NCBI RefSeq assembly: GCF_029028005.1 | Contig: NZ_JAOTPO010000009.1 | Coordinates: 62,001-126,000 of the forward strand | Origin: Alkalihalobacterium chitinilyticum | GTDB taxonomy: Bacteria > Bacillota > Bacilli > Bacillales > Bacillaceae_F | Direction of reading: 5' to 3' | Length of the DNA stretch: 64,000 nt | In this document: positions 42,762 to 51,664 of the stretch, one piece after another | Position numbering within the stretch: position 1 is the first letter of the stretch | How the letters are laid out: every line of letters begins with the position of its first letter | Translations under genes and position numbers: made by a program | The notes under the pieces: generated by a model | The model's database searches: none | Told to the model about the DNA's origin: nothing | Seen by the model: the letters and a program-made list of their open reading frames with translations, nothing else

Positions 42762-43592
42762 ATGTCACTTACTCCACAAGAACGTATCCAACTACATGGA
42801 TTTAATAACTTGACAAAATCACTAAGTTTCAATATGTATGATATTTGTTACACAAAAACAAAAGAAGAACGGGAAGCTTATATTGATTACATTGATGAGC
42901 AATATAATGCGGACCGCCTCACGAAAATACTGAAAAATGTTGCTGATATTATTGGAGCACATGTATTAAATGTTGCAAAGCAGGATTATGTACCTCAAGG
43001 AGCAAGTGTGACAATATTAGTTTCTGAAGGCCCCGTTGTCGAAGTGCCGACGGAGTCGTCATTTGATGAGTCCCCAGGACCACTTCCAGAGGCAGTTGTA
43101 ATGGGGCTTGATAAGAGCCATATTACAGTCCACACGTATCCGGAGTTTCATCCAACTGAGGGAATTAGTACATTTAGAGCAGATATTGATGTTCAAACTT
43201 GTGGAGAAATTTCACCGTTGAAAGCGCTAAATTATTTAATTCATTCTCTTGAAACGGATATAATGACGATGGATTATCGGGTTCGTGGTTTTACAAGAGA
43301 TATTGATGGGAATAAATTATTTATTGATCACGATATTAATTCCATTCAAAACTACATACCTGATGATGTGAAGAGTCTGTATGATATGATTGATGTAAAT
43401 GTTTATCAAGAAAATCTATTTCATACGAAATGCCGCCTTAAAGAATTTGACATTAATAATTATTTATTTGGATATACAAAAGAAAAATTAGACAAAAAAG
43501 ATGTAGAGGAAATAACGGATAAACTAAAACTTGAAATGGATGAAATTTTTTATGGTAAGAATATCCATCTGGGTACACAAATTAAAGATTGA
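42762..43592 (+). CDS. speD: S-adenosylmethionine decarboxylase proenzyme, class 1A (E. coli type)
   Basis: 276-residue proenzyme that decarboxylates AdoMet to supply the aminopropyl group for spermidine. It follows the E. coli SpeD pattern throughout: [39 protein letters not shown] at the self-cleavage site (between Lys118 and Ser119, giving the pyruvoyl group) and Cys147 in the C-G-E-I-S-P-L segment. Bacillus subtilis has the much smaller class 1B form of about 126 residues. ATG follows AGGGGGA by eight bases; TTG directly before it is an in-frame alternative. No other polyamine gene is adjacent. Confidence 0.94.
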   Translation: MSLTPQERIQLHGFNNLTKSLSFNMYDICYTKTKEEREAYIDYIDEQYNADRLTKILKNVADIIGAHVLNVAKQDYVPQGASVTILVSEGPVVEVPTESSFDESPGPLPEAVVMGLDKSHITVHTYPEFHPTEGISTFRADIDVQTCGEISPLKALNYLIHSLETDIMTMDYRVRGFTRDIDGNKLFIDHDINSIQNYIPDDVKSLYDMIDVNVYQENLFHTKCRLKEFDINNYLFGYTKEKLDKKDVEEITDKLKLEMDEIFYGKNIHLGTQIKD

Positions 43593-43603
43593 TGCTCTAT
43601 TAT

Positions 43604-43637
43604 AGAAAGAAGCTGAATTATCGGCTTCTTTCTTTTG
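43604..43637 (+). terminator. Terminator of speD
   Basis: AGAAAGAAGC/GCTTCTTTCT, a perfect 10-bp stem with a ten-base loop and a T-rich end. Confidence 0.85.
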
Positions 43638-43824
43638 GGGCTTATAAGCAAAAGATTTTTTGATTTTTGCGGTTAGCATGAAAGTAAATCTGCGTATTTT
43701 ACTAAATTTGTTAATCAACTAAAATATTCGAATATAAATATAATATGGATTGGAAATTACTGTGTATAAAAAATGTAAATATTGGAATGATAACGGGGAG
43801 ATTACGAAAAAGGAGATTCCCTTT

Positions 43825-44070
43825 ATGAAAATTGAATTAGGAACTGAATATGAGATTACTGAAAAAAGGCAAGGACATTTTAATTCAGCGAAGTCACTAA
43901 CTGTCATTCGGCAAAATCGCAATATCGTACAATTTACGTTAGAGAATGGTAAAGGTCATGGTTCGATGCCTGTTGATCACCTATTATATCTCTTAAAGAA
44001 GAAGGACCTATCACCGACTCAGAACAAACGTCATTTATTAAGTAAAGATACTGAAGAGAAGATCGGATAA
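43825..44070 (+). CDS. Hypothetical protein, 81 aa
   Basis: Small basic protein of unknown family. It opens MKIELGTEYEITEKRQGHF and has alternating strands (LTVIRQNRNIVQFTLENGKG), giving a compact beta-barrel-like look, then a helix (VDHLLYLLKKK) and a charged tail. The ATG is preferred because AAAAAGGAG lies nine bases before it; the longer frame from TTG 43750 has no binding site. It is flanked by terminators on both sides. Confidence 0.65.
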   Translation: MKIELGTEYEITEKRQGHFNSAKSLTVIRQNRNIVQFTLENGKGHGSMPVDHLLYLLKKKDLSPTQNKRHLLSKDTEEKIG

Positions 44071-44087
44071 AAGTTATTTCTAATTAG

Positions 44088-44119
44088 AAAATGTTCTATA
44101 TGTATAGAACATTTTTTTT
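44088..44119 (+). terminator. Terminator after the 81-aa protein gene
   Basis: AAATGTTCTATA/TATAGAACATTT stem, two-base loop opened at its tip, then eight T. Confidence 0.85.
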
Positions 44120-44211
44120 GTGCAGTTAACTTGCGTAAGGGTATTTCCTTTTGTTTCGTTTAAACTTAGGAGATAATAAAAGATAACATATAAAAAGCTT
44201 AGGTGAATAGA

Positions 44212-45126
44212 ATGAAAATGTTATGTATTGATGGAGGCGGCATTCGCGGTATATTCGCGCTTGCTATTTTACAAGCGGTTGAAGAAGAGTTTGATTGTGC
44301 AGTTGGGGATCTTTTTGATGCAGTTGCTGGGACAAGTACAGGAGCGATTATCGCTGCTTCCATTTCCTTGAAGAAAGAAATGAAAGATGTACTTGATGAT
44401 TATAAAAAGTATGGTAAGAAAATTTTTGTTCGGCAAACGAAGGTTGGAATTTTTAGAAGTGTATACAGTGATGAGTATTTAAGACAGTTCTTGCAAGAGG
44501 GCTTTGGAGAAGTTTCTTTAGAAGATGTCGTAAGGCCGCTGCTAATTCCAGCGGTGGACTTAACCCACGGCAAGCCCTTTGTCCATCGGTCGAACTATGG
44601 ACACCCTGAAACTAGTGATTTAACAGTGAAACTATGGGATGCTGTCTTGTCATCTTGTTCGGCTCCTGTTTATTTTCCACCTAATAAAGTTAAAGATAAA
44701 TATTTATCAATTGATGGAGGACTGTGGGCCAATAATCCGTCTTTAGTTTGTGTAACTGAGGCGATGGACTTTTTTCAAAAAGGATTAAATGATATTAGAA
44801 TAATGTCTCTTGGGACAGGACAGCAAAATATTGATTTTACAGAAGACGATAATATGGATTGGGGCATAAAGGAATGGCTACCCTTCGATTTACCATCAAT
44901 GAAAGTGACCCCTAAGTTATTGGATTTAGCGTTGCATTTATCTTCCGAATCAGTTTCCTACCACTGTCAGCATCTCTTAGGTGATCATTATCTTCGTATT
45001 AACAGCGAATTAGGGAAGGAAATCCCTTTTGATGAGGTCAAATATATAGATGAACTCAGTGACTTAGGAAAAAAGGTATTTAAAGAAAAAAAGGATTCTA
45101 TAACTCAATTCCTAAACGACAAGTAG
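44212..45126 (+). CDS. Patatin-like phospholipase
   Basis: 304-residue lipid hydrolase of the patatin family, which uses a Ser-Asp dyad. The oxyanion motif GGGIRG lies at residues 7-12, the nucleophile elbow GTSTG carries Ser42, and the second catalytic residue is Asp168 in DGGLWANNP. There is no signal peptide. Close relatives include CBASS effectors such as CapV, but no cyclic nucleotide synthase is nearby, so a housekeeping lipid role is more likely. ATG 44212 is chosen because AGGTGA lies five bases before it; GTG 44203 sits on that site. Confidence 0.9.
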   Translation: MKMLCIDGGGIRGIFALAILQAVEEEFDCAVGDLFDAVAGTSTGAIIAASISLKKEMKDVLDDYKKYGKKIFVRQTKVGIFRSVYSDEYLRQFLQEGFGEVSLEDVVRPLLIPAVDLTHGKPFVHRSNYGHPETSDLTVKLWDAVLSSCSAPVYFPPNKVKDKYLSIDGGLWANNPSLVCVTEAMDFFQKGLNDIRIMSLGTGQQNIDFTEDDNMDWGIKEWLPFDLPSMKVTPKLLDLALHLSSESVSYHCQHLLGDHYLRINSELGKEIPFDEVKYIDELSDLGKKVFKEKKDSITQFLNDK

Positions 45127-45133
45127 AAGTTAT

Positions 45134-45170
45134 AAAACGAGATGACCGAGAACAAGGGTATCTCGTTTTT
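45134..45170 (+). terminator. Terminator of the patatin gene
   Basis: AAAACGAGAT/ATCTCGTTTT stem extended by GACC/GGGT with a mismatch, followed by T-rich sequence. Confidence 0.82.
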
Positions 45171-45488
45171 CTTTAGTTAATTCTAAGTTGTTTGATCTAA
45201 GTCATTCTGCTTTAAAATAGTTAATACCTTGTAGAAAAATGTGAATATTGCAAATAACTACAAAAATTATTAGTCAAAATTCGACCTATTATCACAAAAG
45301 ATTTAGTACACTTGATCTTTACTTGGTATATAAAACAAAAGGAATTGCATCTCTTTTTTATAAAATAATCGACAAAATAACTAAATGAATCACATAAGGT
45401 TTGTCGAGCGAAAAATATGTACAAAATCGTCGATTAAATTAATAATCTAAAATAACAAAGAAATAACGACTGGAATCCCACTGTTGTT
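45171..45488. other. AT-rich gap with TGTCGA-type sites
   Basis: No coding frame with a ribosome binding site. Possible Spo0A-box-like motifs are ATCGACA at 45368, TGTCGAG at 45402 and CGTCGAT at 45428. No gene is annotated here. Confidence 0.4.
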
Positions 45489-45506
45489 AACTGACCGGTC
45501 GGTATC
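45489..45506. promoter_or_regulatory. Candidate TetR-type operator, site 1
   Basis: AACTGACCGGTCGGTATC has a perfect GACCGGTC core. It lies about 190 bp before the GPH symporter gene and matches sites before the acyl-CoA ligase and pha operons. Confidence 0.6.
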
Positions 45507-45679
45507 TGTGAGGTGATAATTGCAGTAAATGGCTTTTGAAAAGTTCAATTGGTTTGTAAGGTTTTGTTTAGAAGCAAAAAAGATGAAACACCTTACAAAA
45601 CTTAGTGAATTACTAATTCTATTTCAAATCTACGTCGAAAAAAATCAAATTCTATTGCAGTAATGAGAGGAGATTCGTC

Positions 45680-47056
45680 ATGTTAGCAAAAAAACTAAAT
45701 GATCATGCAGTCTTACAAAAGCCAGTTGAAGTTGAAAAGCCGAAGAAAAAAGAAATGTGGGCCTATGCTTTAGGTAGTTTTGGAATTTTTTCTGTCTGGA
45801 CATTAATTGGAGCATTCCTCACATTTTACTATACAGATGTTGCGGGGTTGGCCGCTGGTGCAGTAGGAACCCTTATGTTAATTGCACGTCTCTTTGATGG
45901 TGTTACGGATTTAGGTATGGGGTCTGTTGTTGACCGCACGAAATCAAAACATGGAAAAGCACGTCCTTGGCTGCTTTGGATGTCTTTGCCGTTAGCAATT
46001 ACTACTGTCTTACTGTTTTCTGTACCGGACATCAGCAGTAATGGTAAGGTCGTATATGCATACATTACGTACATATTATTTATTTTACTGTATACTGCTG
46101 TATCAATTCCATATAAGACATTGCTTGGAGTCATGACGCAACATCAGCATAGTCGCTCGTTATCAAATATTTATTCTGCAATCTTTATTATGGTTGGAAC
46201 GATGATTGTTATGACTTTAACCCAACCGCTGGCAGCTTCACTAGGCTGGACTACTCTTGCTGCATTATACGGTTTTGTTACTGTTCTATGCTTGTTAATT
46301 ACGTTCCGCTCCGTAAAGGAAAGAGCAGTTTCAGCATCAACTCACCAAGAAGAGAGACTAGGTGTTAAAAAATCATTAAAATCTTTATTTAGTAACAAAT
46401 ATTGGATCATTGTGACAGCATTTTGTGTTACATTCTATGCAACAATTGGATTAACTCAAGGTGCTGGTTTATATTATGCAGCGTGGATTTTAGGTGATAT
46501 TAACTTGTTCCCGGTTATTGGTCTTGCTTTATCTGGCCCAATGATTATTGGTTTGTTTTTTATCGGACCGTTAGTTGCTAAAATTGGAAAGAGAAATGTA
46601 GCGATGCTCGGAGCTGCTGTATTTATTGTTGGACAAATTGTAAAAGGAATAGATCCGACAAACTTAACAACTTTCTTAATTGGAACAGTTATAGCAGGTT
46701 TAGGAGCAATGCCGGCAATTGCATTAGTATTTGCAATGATTAACGATACGATTGAATATGGTGAATACAAAACTGGCTTGAGAACAGAAGGACTTGTAAA
46801 TAGTGGGGCTAGCTTTGGAATTAAGATTGGAACTGGTATTGGACTCGCTTTAATTGGTTGGCTATTAGGTATTGGAGGATATTTAGGAGGGGCAGCTGAG
46901 CAACCTGCTTTAGCTATTCATATGATTTTAGCATTAAATATTTATATTCCATTAGCTTTAGCTGTGGTTCAAATCATCTTATTGCTTATGTTTAAAATTG
47001 ACAAAGAGTATCCGACGATTTTAGCTGAACTTCAAAGACGTAAATCTGTTAACTAA
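45680..47056 (+). CDS. GPH-family cation symporter (MFS_2)
   Basis: 458-residue secondary transporter with about twelve hydrophobic helices. The start YALGSFGIFSVWTLIGAF, the DGVTDLGMGSVVDRTKSKHGKARPWLLW loop and the later DTIEYGEYKTGLRTEGLVNSG segment are classic for the glycoside-pentoside-hexuronide family. Substrate is not clear; the family covers melibiose, lactose, glucuronides and others. ATG follows AGAGGAGAT. Upstream lies a palindrome shared with fatty-acid and PHA genes, so import of a substrate tied to that metabolism is possible. Confidence 0.9.
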   Translation: MLAKKLNDHAVLQKPVEVEKPKKKEMWAYALGSFGIFSVWTLIGAFLTFYYTDVAGLAAGAVGTLMLIARLFDGVTDLGMGSVVDRTKSKHGKARPWLLWMSLPLAITTVLLFSVPDISSNGKVVYAYITYILFILLYTAVSIPYKTLLGVMTQHQHSRSLSNIYSAIFIMVGTMIVMTLTQPLAASLGWTTLAALYGFVTVLCLLITFRSVKERAVSASTHQEERLGVKKSLKSLFSNKYWIIVTAFCVTFYATIGLTQGAGLYYAAWILGDINLFPVIGLALSGPMIIGLFFIGPLVAKIGKRNVAMLGAAVFIVGQIVKGIDPTNLTTFLIGTVIAGLGAMPAIALVFAMINDTIEYGEYKTGLRTEGLVNSGASFGIKIGTGIGLALIGWLLGIGGYLGGAAEQPALAIHMILALNIYIPLALAVVQIILLLMFKIDKEYPTILAELQRRKSVN

Positions 47057-47067
47057 TATAAAGAATT

Positions 47068-47097
47068 GAGGCTGACTTAAATGTTGGCCTCTTTTTT
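47068..47097 (+). terminator. Terminator after GPH transporter
   Basis: GAGGCTGAC/GTTGGCCTC stem of nine pairs including wobbles, then six T. Confidence 0.85.
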
Positions 47098-47246
47098 GTG
47101 AAAGGAAAAAGTAGGAGGAAAAACGGGGAAATACAATTAAAAAAATAGGTAGTAATATTTACATTATAAATCAGCAATAGTGGTTGATTTTTAAATCATA
47201 AAAAAGACATCACTGACAAAAAATAAGCTGAGAAGGAGGGGTGAAT

Positions 47247-47432
47247 ATGCCACATAGAAAACATAGAGGTCGACCTTTAGACCTTGTATTAAGTGATGAT
47301 GTTGTAGACCATGAGTTTGCAGAAGAGCTTGCAGACGGCGGTGAAAGAAATATCGCAGTTGAAAATCAACAAAAAAATCGTCAGTTGAATAATACAAAAA
47401 AGAAAGCAAACGGCGGTTCCAAAGATATATAA
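47247..47432 (+). CDS. Hypothetical protein, 61 aa
   Basis: Small hydrophilic protein with a basic start (MPHRKHRGRPLDLVL), an acidic middle (SDDVVDHEFAEELADGGER) and a Gln/Asn/Lys-rich tail. No cysteine, no membrane segment. AAGGAGGGG lies five bases before the ATG, a strong site that supports it as real. Family unknown; the composition is compatible with small spore or stress proteins but no motif confirms this. Confidence 0.65.
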   Translation: MPHRKHRGRPLDLVLSDDVVDHEFAEELADGGERNIAVENQQKNRQLNNTKKKANGGSKDI

Positions 47433-47533
47433 TTACTTCATAATATATGGGGTGCTAAGCCATTTGGCATTTGCACCCTGAACTATGATGTAATGGATAA
47501 ATGTATCAATCTCCCCGACACAAACCCATTTTA

Positions 47534-48124
47534 TTAACATCTAAGAAAACGAACAATCGTTTCTAAGCAACTTTGTTTATAAAGTTCATGAAGTTCATCT
47601 TGATTACACATTAACCATTGGATTAAACAACCATCAATAGTTGCTCTTATCATTTTTGCTGATTGGTTGAGATCAAGTTCTTTTGGAAAGACACCCTCCT
47701 CTTGCCCGAAAACGATGATTTCTCTTCCTAAACCCCAACAATTTTCATAAAACTGAAGGTTGATTTGTTGATACCTTTCATTTCGACTCGCTTGAGCAAT
47801 GAAATCTAGGTATACTTTATAAAACGTTCGATTTTTTTCAGGGCTAATAAAAACTGAATGTATGTATGCCTCTAATTTTTTCATGGCACTGGATTGGTCA
47901 TTAATAGCTTCGCATTCATTTTTGTAAATTTGTTTTGTTACCCAGTCTAATAAAGATGAAAAAACATCTTCTTTATTTTCAAAATAATAATTCGTCACCC
48001 CCTTACTTACCCCTGCGTAATCAGCGAAATCTTGCAAGGTTACCGCTTCAAACCCTTTATCTGCAACAGCGTGAAATGCTGCCTTTAAAATTTGTTCTCG
48101 TCTTTCTAATGCCCTTTTCTTCAT
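47534..48124 (-). CDS. TetR family transcriptional regulator
   Basis: 196-residue repressor. The N-terminal helix-turn-helix is typical: REQILKAAFHAVADKGFEAVTLQDFADYAGVSKGVTNYYFENKEDVF. The ligand-binding helical domain makes up the rest. It is divergent from the AcuI-like gene, and the intergenic region holds TTGACCAGTCAGAA and a 14-bp palindrome. Related palindromes stand before the acyl-CoA ligase and pha operons, so it is the best local candidate regulator of that set, perhaps sensing an acyl-CoA; that is inference. ATG 48124 follows AAGGTGGGAG. Confidence 0.9.
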   Translation of the reverse strand: MKKRALERREQILKAAFHAVADKGFEAVTLQDFADYAGVSKGVTNYYFENKEDVFSSLLDWVTKQIYKNECEAINDQSSAMKKLEAYIHSVFISPEKNRTFYKVYLDFIAQASRNERYQQINLQFYENCWGLGREIIVFGQEEGVFPKELDLNQSAKMIRATIDGCLIQWLMCNQDELHELYKQSCLETIVRFLRC

Positions 48125-48155
48125 AGGAACTCCCACCTTAATGGTATTGCTTTTC

Positions 48156-48169
48156 TATAGTATACTATA
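48156..48169. promoter_or_regulatory. 14-bp perfect palindrome in TetR/AcuI divergent region
   Basis: TATAGTATACTATA overlaps a possible -10 element (TATACT on the minus strand) for the TetR gene, so it may be an autoregulatory site or simply the promoter. Confidence 0.4.
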
Positions 48170-48187
48170 AAATAAATTTTATGAATA

Positions 48188-48219
48188 TTTTGACCAGTCA
48201 GAATAATTTTTGTTATAGT
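48188..48219 (+). promoter_or_regulatory. Promoter of the AcuI-like gene with overlapping TetR-type site
   Basis: TTGACC at 48190 and TTATAG at 48213 are separated by 17 bases, a plausible sigma-A promoter. The -35 element lies inside TTGACCAGTCAGAA, which matches 10 of 14 positions of the operator before the GPH gene. Confidence 0.5.
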
Positions 48220-48255
48220 TATCTTGTAAAGATAACTTATAGGAGGGATAATAAG

Positions 48256-49245
48256 GTGAATAAAGTATTTAAAGCGCTAGTTGTCAATAAAACAGAGGAC
48301 GATTTTTCACTTGGTTTTAAAGATGTCTCTACCGATGATCTGCCTAAGGGTGAAGTGTTAATCGAAGTTCATTATTCAAGTGTGAACTATAAAGATGGAC
48401 TTGCAAGTATTCCTAAAGGCAAGATCGTTCAATCTTATCCGTTTATTCCAGGCATCGATTTAGCGGGAACTGTCGTATCCTCGATCGATCCTCGTTATAA
48501 AGAAGGAGACAAGGTCATCGCTACGAGCTACGAAATTGGTGTTTCACATTTTGGCGGATATAGTCAATATGCACGTATTCCTGGAGATTGGGTAGTTCCT
48601 CTGCCAAAAGGATTAACATTAAAAGAAGCAATGATCTATGGGACAGCTGGTTTCACAGCCGCTTTGTCTGTTCACCGCTTAGAAGAAAACGGTTTGACTC
48701 CTGAAAAGGGAAAAGTACTTGTTACGGGAGCAACTGGAGGAGTTGGAAGTATTGCCGTAGCTATATTACATAAGCGGGGCTATGAAGTCGTAGCTAGTAC
48801 AGGCAAGGAGAGCGAGCATGACTATTTACATACACTCGGCGCAAATGAGGTTATCACACGTGGAGATGTAGTTCCTGAAAATATTCGCCCCCTTGATAAG
48901 CAATATTGGGCAGGAGCAGTTGATCCTGTAGGCGGAACCACATTAGCAGCCCTCCTAAGTCGCATGGATTACGGTGGATCTGTAGCGGTTAGCGGGTTGA
49001 CTGGAGGAATGGACGTTGCGACGACCGTCTTTCCATTCATTTTACGAGGAGTTAATTTGTTAGGAATCGACTCAGTGTATTGTCCAATGGAGCTTAGAAA
49101 AGTAATATGGGAACGTATGGCAAATGAATATAAACCTGAAAGCTTGGCACAGATTGCTGTTGAAAGTGAACTTAACGATTTGCCACAACACCTAAGTTCT
49201 ATCTTAAAGGGGCAAGTTCGTGGTAGAGTAGTTGTTAAACTATAG
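48256..49245 (+). CDS. YhdH/YhfP (AcuI-type) zinc-independent quinone oxidoreductase
   Basis: 329-residue medium-chain dehydrogenase/reductase. The GroES-like part includes SSVNYKDGLASIPKGKIVQSYPFIPGIDLAG. The Rossmann motif GATGGVGSIAVAI lies in the middle. The metal-binding residues of alcohol dehydrogenases are absent, as in AcuI/YhdH, which reduce acrylyl-CoA or related enoyl substrates with NADPH. GTG follows AGGAGGG by eight bases; the frame extends upstream to 48181 but without a binding site. It is divergent from the TetR gene, so regulation by that protein is likely. Confidence 0.9.
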   Translation: MNKVFKALVVNKTEDDFSLGFKDVSTDDLPKGEVLIEVHYSSVNYKDGLASIPKGKIVQSYPFIPGIDLAGTVVSSIDPRYKEGDKVIATSYEIGVSHFGGYSQYARIPGDWVVPLPKGLTLKEAMIYGTAGFTAALSVHRLEENGLTPEKGKVLVTGATGGVGSIAVAILHKRGYEVVASTGKESEHDYLHTLGANEVITRGDVVPENIRPLDKQYWAGAVDPVGGTTLAALLSRMDYGGSVAVSGLTGGMDVATTVFPFILRGVNLLGIDSVYCPMELRKVIWERMANEYKPESLAQIAVESELNDLPQHLSSILKGQVRGRVVVKL

Positions 49246-49368
49246 GGTAGGCTCACGTGAGGAATATGATGTTTAATGGATAGTTGATAACAAAAAAATC
49301 AGTTTTGTGGACTTTACAAGGTCTGAAAGATTGAAAATCGACTCCTATTTAGAATTTCTAAAAAAGAG

Positions 49369-49405
49369 AAAAGGGTTCAAAACTAATGAAATGAACCCTT
49401 TTTTG
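49369..49405. terminator. Bidirectional terminator
   Basis: AAAAGGGTTCA/TGAACCCTTTT, 11-bp stem, T runs on both strands, between converging AcuI-like and ParB-like genes. Confidence 0.9.
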
Positions 49406-49442
49406 CTTTTTCTAATTATTTATTTCAAGTACAAAGTTTTTG

Positions 49443-50303
49443 TCAATAAGTGAACAGTACTTTGTTCTTTAACCTGATTTTGATTAGGTGTTGTTGTCTT
49501 TTAGTTGGGAAGGGAAACGTATTAATTTCTTTTTTTACTAAAATACGTGTAGTAGTTCGTTTGTAGTGATGGGCGTATTCATACAATAGGTGTTCAAGAT
49601 ATTGTTCAATATAAAGATCTGACTCAATGATTTTAATAAGCAGTGTTTCCTTATCTGTTTTTGATATTCTTCCAAGCTGTTTTTTGAAGTTACGTATAAA
49701 ACGGCTAAAGCACATGAGTTTTTCATAAGTTAGTCGTTTTGAGTCTTCTTCAGGTAAGACAGCTAAGTAATATAATTTCTCTTTTAAGTCCAAAGCCAAG
49801 TCAAGGTTTTCAATTTTATTAAGGATGAGTAGTCGATCTAAATAAAACAATTTACGAAACCGATCCGGAATGTTAGGGTGAAATAAATAATCGCTCACTT
49901 CTTGAGTTGTAAGCCCAGTTTCTTTTGCAAGTGTTTCTGCTGTAATATGTTTTCTTAATTGAACAAACAGTGTGTGCTTATCAAGAGGTCCTAGTGTAGA
50001 GTAGCGTAATAGATAACGAATTATGATCAAGAGACGCTCTTTTCTAGTGATGGATGTATTGATGATGACACAAGGAAGCAGTATGTTTTTTTCAGGATCA
50101 TTATAGGTTTCTTTAACCGCATAATAATCTTGGTAGTTACCAATGAGTAAGTATTTATCGTTTGACTGCTTTTCGACAAAAAGAGGAATGTACAATACGG
50201 ATTTATAATTCATGCATCGCTTGATGTTGTTGATTACACTTTTACACCTTTGTATTTCAAAAGCAGGAGTTATCTTTGCAAGTGGGATCTTCATTATTTC
50301 CAT
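49443..50303 (-). CDS. Divergent ParB-like DNA-binding protein
   Basis: 286-residue protein. The start MKIPLAKITPAFEIQRC and later IPLFVEKQSNDKYLLIGNYQDYYAVKE resemble the ParB/Spo0J N-terminal domain, though the GERR-type motif is poor. A helix-turn-helix follows (ITAETLAKETGLTTQEVSDYL). The C-terminal half is basic and helical with many Lys and Arg. No ParA gene and no parS site (TGTTTCACGTGAAACA) were seen nearby, so it is an orphan. ATG 50303 follows AAGGGGGTGA. Function unknown; could be a degenerate regulator. Confidence 0.65.
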   Translation of the reverse strand: MEIMKIPLAKITPAFEIQRCKSVINNIKRCMNYKSVLYIPLFVEKQSNDKYLLIGNYQDYYAVKETYNDPEKNILLPCVIINTSITRKERLLIIIRYLLRYSTLGPLDKHTLFVQLRKHITAETLAKETGLTTQEVSDYLFHPNIPDRFRKLFYLDRLLILNKIENLDLALDLKEKLYYLAVLPEEDSKRLTYEKLMCFSRFIRNFKKQLGRISKTDKETLLIKIIESDLYIEQYLEHLLYEYAHHYKRTTTRILVKKEINTFPFPTKRQQHLIKIRLKNKVLFTY

Positions 50304-50450
50304 ATACTTCACCCCCTTAAATAGAACGTATGAAAAGGGTTTTTTGTCTTATTCCTCTTGCTTACTAAGTGCTTAAAAGTCAAATGAAAAGTAATGTGAG
50401 AAAACAACTAGTGAAAACAAACTTAAAATAGATAAAAGGTTGTGCTTATC

Positions 50451-51368
50451 GTGAAGAAATATCAAGTGTGGCTCATGCTTATCCTGGCGACCTTGTTTTG
50501 GGCAGGTAATTTCGTCTTTGGGAGTTATGTAGTAAACGAGATGGACCCAATATGGATGACGTTTTCAAGGTGGGTATTAGCATTATTTCTTTTATTCCCG
50601 ATAGCTTATATTGTAGAAAAGCCGAATTGGAAGCTTATCAAAAAAGATTGGCCTTTTCTCATAATGATCGGAGTCCTTGGAATAATTGGCTACAATTTAA
50701 TTTTGTACTCTGCTTTAGAGTTTACCTCATCAACAAATGCATCGTTAGTCGCAGCGATGAATCCAGCTGTTATCGTTGTAGCCTCTGTGATCCTATTAAA
50801 AGAAAAATTGTCAAAAATTCAGCTTCTCGGGTTTTTCATTTCTTTAGTTGGTGTGGTTGTTATTTTAACGCAAGGGGACATTAGTCGAATAGTATACCTC
50901 GACTTTAATAAAGGTGATTTATTTATGATTGGAGCGATAATCGTTTGGACTTTTTATTCGATCATAGGAAAGCGCCTAACGTTACCGCCTATTTCTGCAA
51001 CGGCAGTTTCAACATTATTTGCAATGACACTTTTAGCACCTTTTGCATTTTCACAAGGATTTCCGATCCCAGATCTAAGCCCGCTTGCATTAACTGGAAT
51101 TGTTTACTTTGTGCTGTTTCCATCGGTGGGTTCGTTTATTTTTTGGAATATTGCTGTCCGAGAAATTGGTGCGAGTCAATCGGGGATATTTTTAAACCTT
51201 ATCCCGGTCTTCACAGCAATCATCAGTATGATCTTAGGTGAGATGATTACATTCGTTCAAATTTTAGGTGGATTGTTTGTATTTCTAGGTGTATACCTAA
51301 CAACTGGGTTATTAGACAAGAAGTTGTCTGCTAAAAGGGAAAAGACGGATTTAAGAAAATCGGGTTAA
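50451..51368 (+). CDS. EamA-type (DMT superfamily) transporter
   Basis: 305-residue membrane protein with ten hydrophobic helices in two EamA repeats. The first repeat starts LILATLFWAGNFVFGSYVVNEMDPIWMTFSRW; the second contains GAIIVWTFYSIIGKRL. The C-terminal tail is basic (KKLSAKREKTDLRKSG). The GTG start at 50451 has AAAGGT upstream; another GTG nine bases before overlaps that site. Unrelated in detail to the EamA protein near 6 kb. Substrate unknown. Confidence 0.87.
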   Translation: MKKYQVWLMLILATLFWAGNFVFGSYVVNEMDPIWMTFSRWVLALFLLFPIAYIVEKPNWKLIKKDWPFLIMIGVLGIIGYNLILYSALEFTSSTNASLVAAMNPAVIVVASVILLKEKLSKIQLLGFFISLVGVVVILTQGDISRIVYLDFNKGDLFMIGAIIVWTFYSIIGKRLTLPPISATAVSTLFAMTLLAPFAFSQGFPIPDLSPLALTGIVYFVLFPSVGSFIFWNIAVREIGASQSGIFLNLIPVFTAIISMILGEMITFVQILGGLFVFLGVYLTTGLLDKKLSAKREKTDLRKSG

Positions 51369-51433
51369 GAGCATGAAAGAAAAAAAGGTTGTTTTCGCTA
51401 AGAAACCTAAGTTTCAGATATAAAAATATACAC

Positions 51434-51463
51434 AAAAGTGTCCTATATGTAGGACACTTTTTG
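51434..51463. terminator. Bidirectional terminator
   Basis: AAAAGTGTCCTA/TAGGACACTTTT, perfect 12-bp stem with TATG loop, T-rich on both sides. Confidence 0.88.
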
Positions 51464-51493
51464 ATCTCTGTTTTATTAAGTTCGTTTATTTTT

Positions 51494-51664
51494 TTACAGT
51501 TTGGGCTTTTTTATTTGATTTACTTTTTGGTTTTGGACGGTTTGTTGTAATTTTTGTTGAATAGTATCAATGAGCTTTTTTTCTTCTTTGGACAAAAGGA
51601 CTTTTCTTTTCTGTTTAGCGAGCAATTGAGACAAGTACTCTTTTTCTTTAACTGTAAGCCACAT
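51494..51664 (-). CDS. Small basic hypothetical protein, 56 aa
   Basis: A minus-strand frame that begins MWLTVKEKEYLSQLLAKQKR and is very rich in Lys and Gln, with a likely long helix (EEKKLIDTIQQKLQQTVQNQ). The ATG has AAAGGATGAT upstream. It ends 30 bases before the shared terminator, which has a good T run in its direction. A small nucleic-acid-binding or structural peptide is possible. Family unknown. Confidence 0.55.
   Translation of the reverse strand: MWLTVKEKEYLSQLLAKQKRKVLLSKEEKKLIDTIQQKLQQTVQNQKVNQIKKPKL

Noticed and set aside
44212-45126. Patatin gene as a CBASS-type antiphage effector
   Set aside because: No CD-NTase or other defence gene is adjacent; flanked by unrelated genes and terminators.
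45221-45424. Minus-strand frame in the gap before the GPH gene
   Set aside because: AT-rich with no ribosome binding site and no protein-like pattern.
47449-47478. GGGTGC/GCACCC hairpin after the 61-aa gene
   Set aside because: Short stem without T run; not enough for a terminator call.
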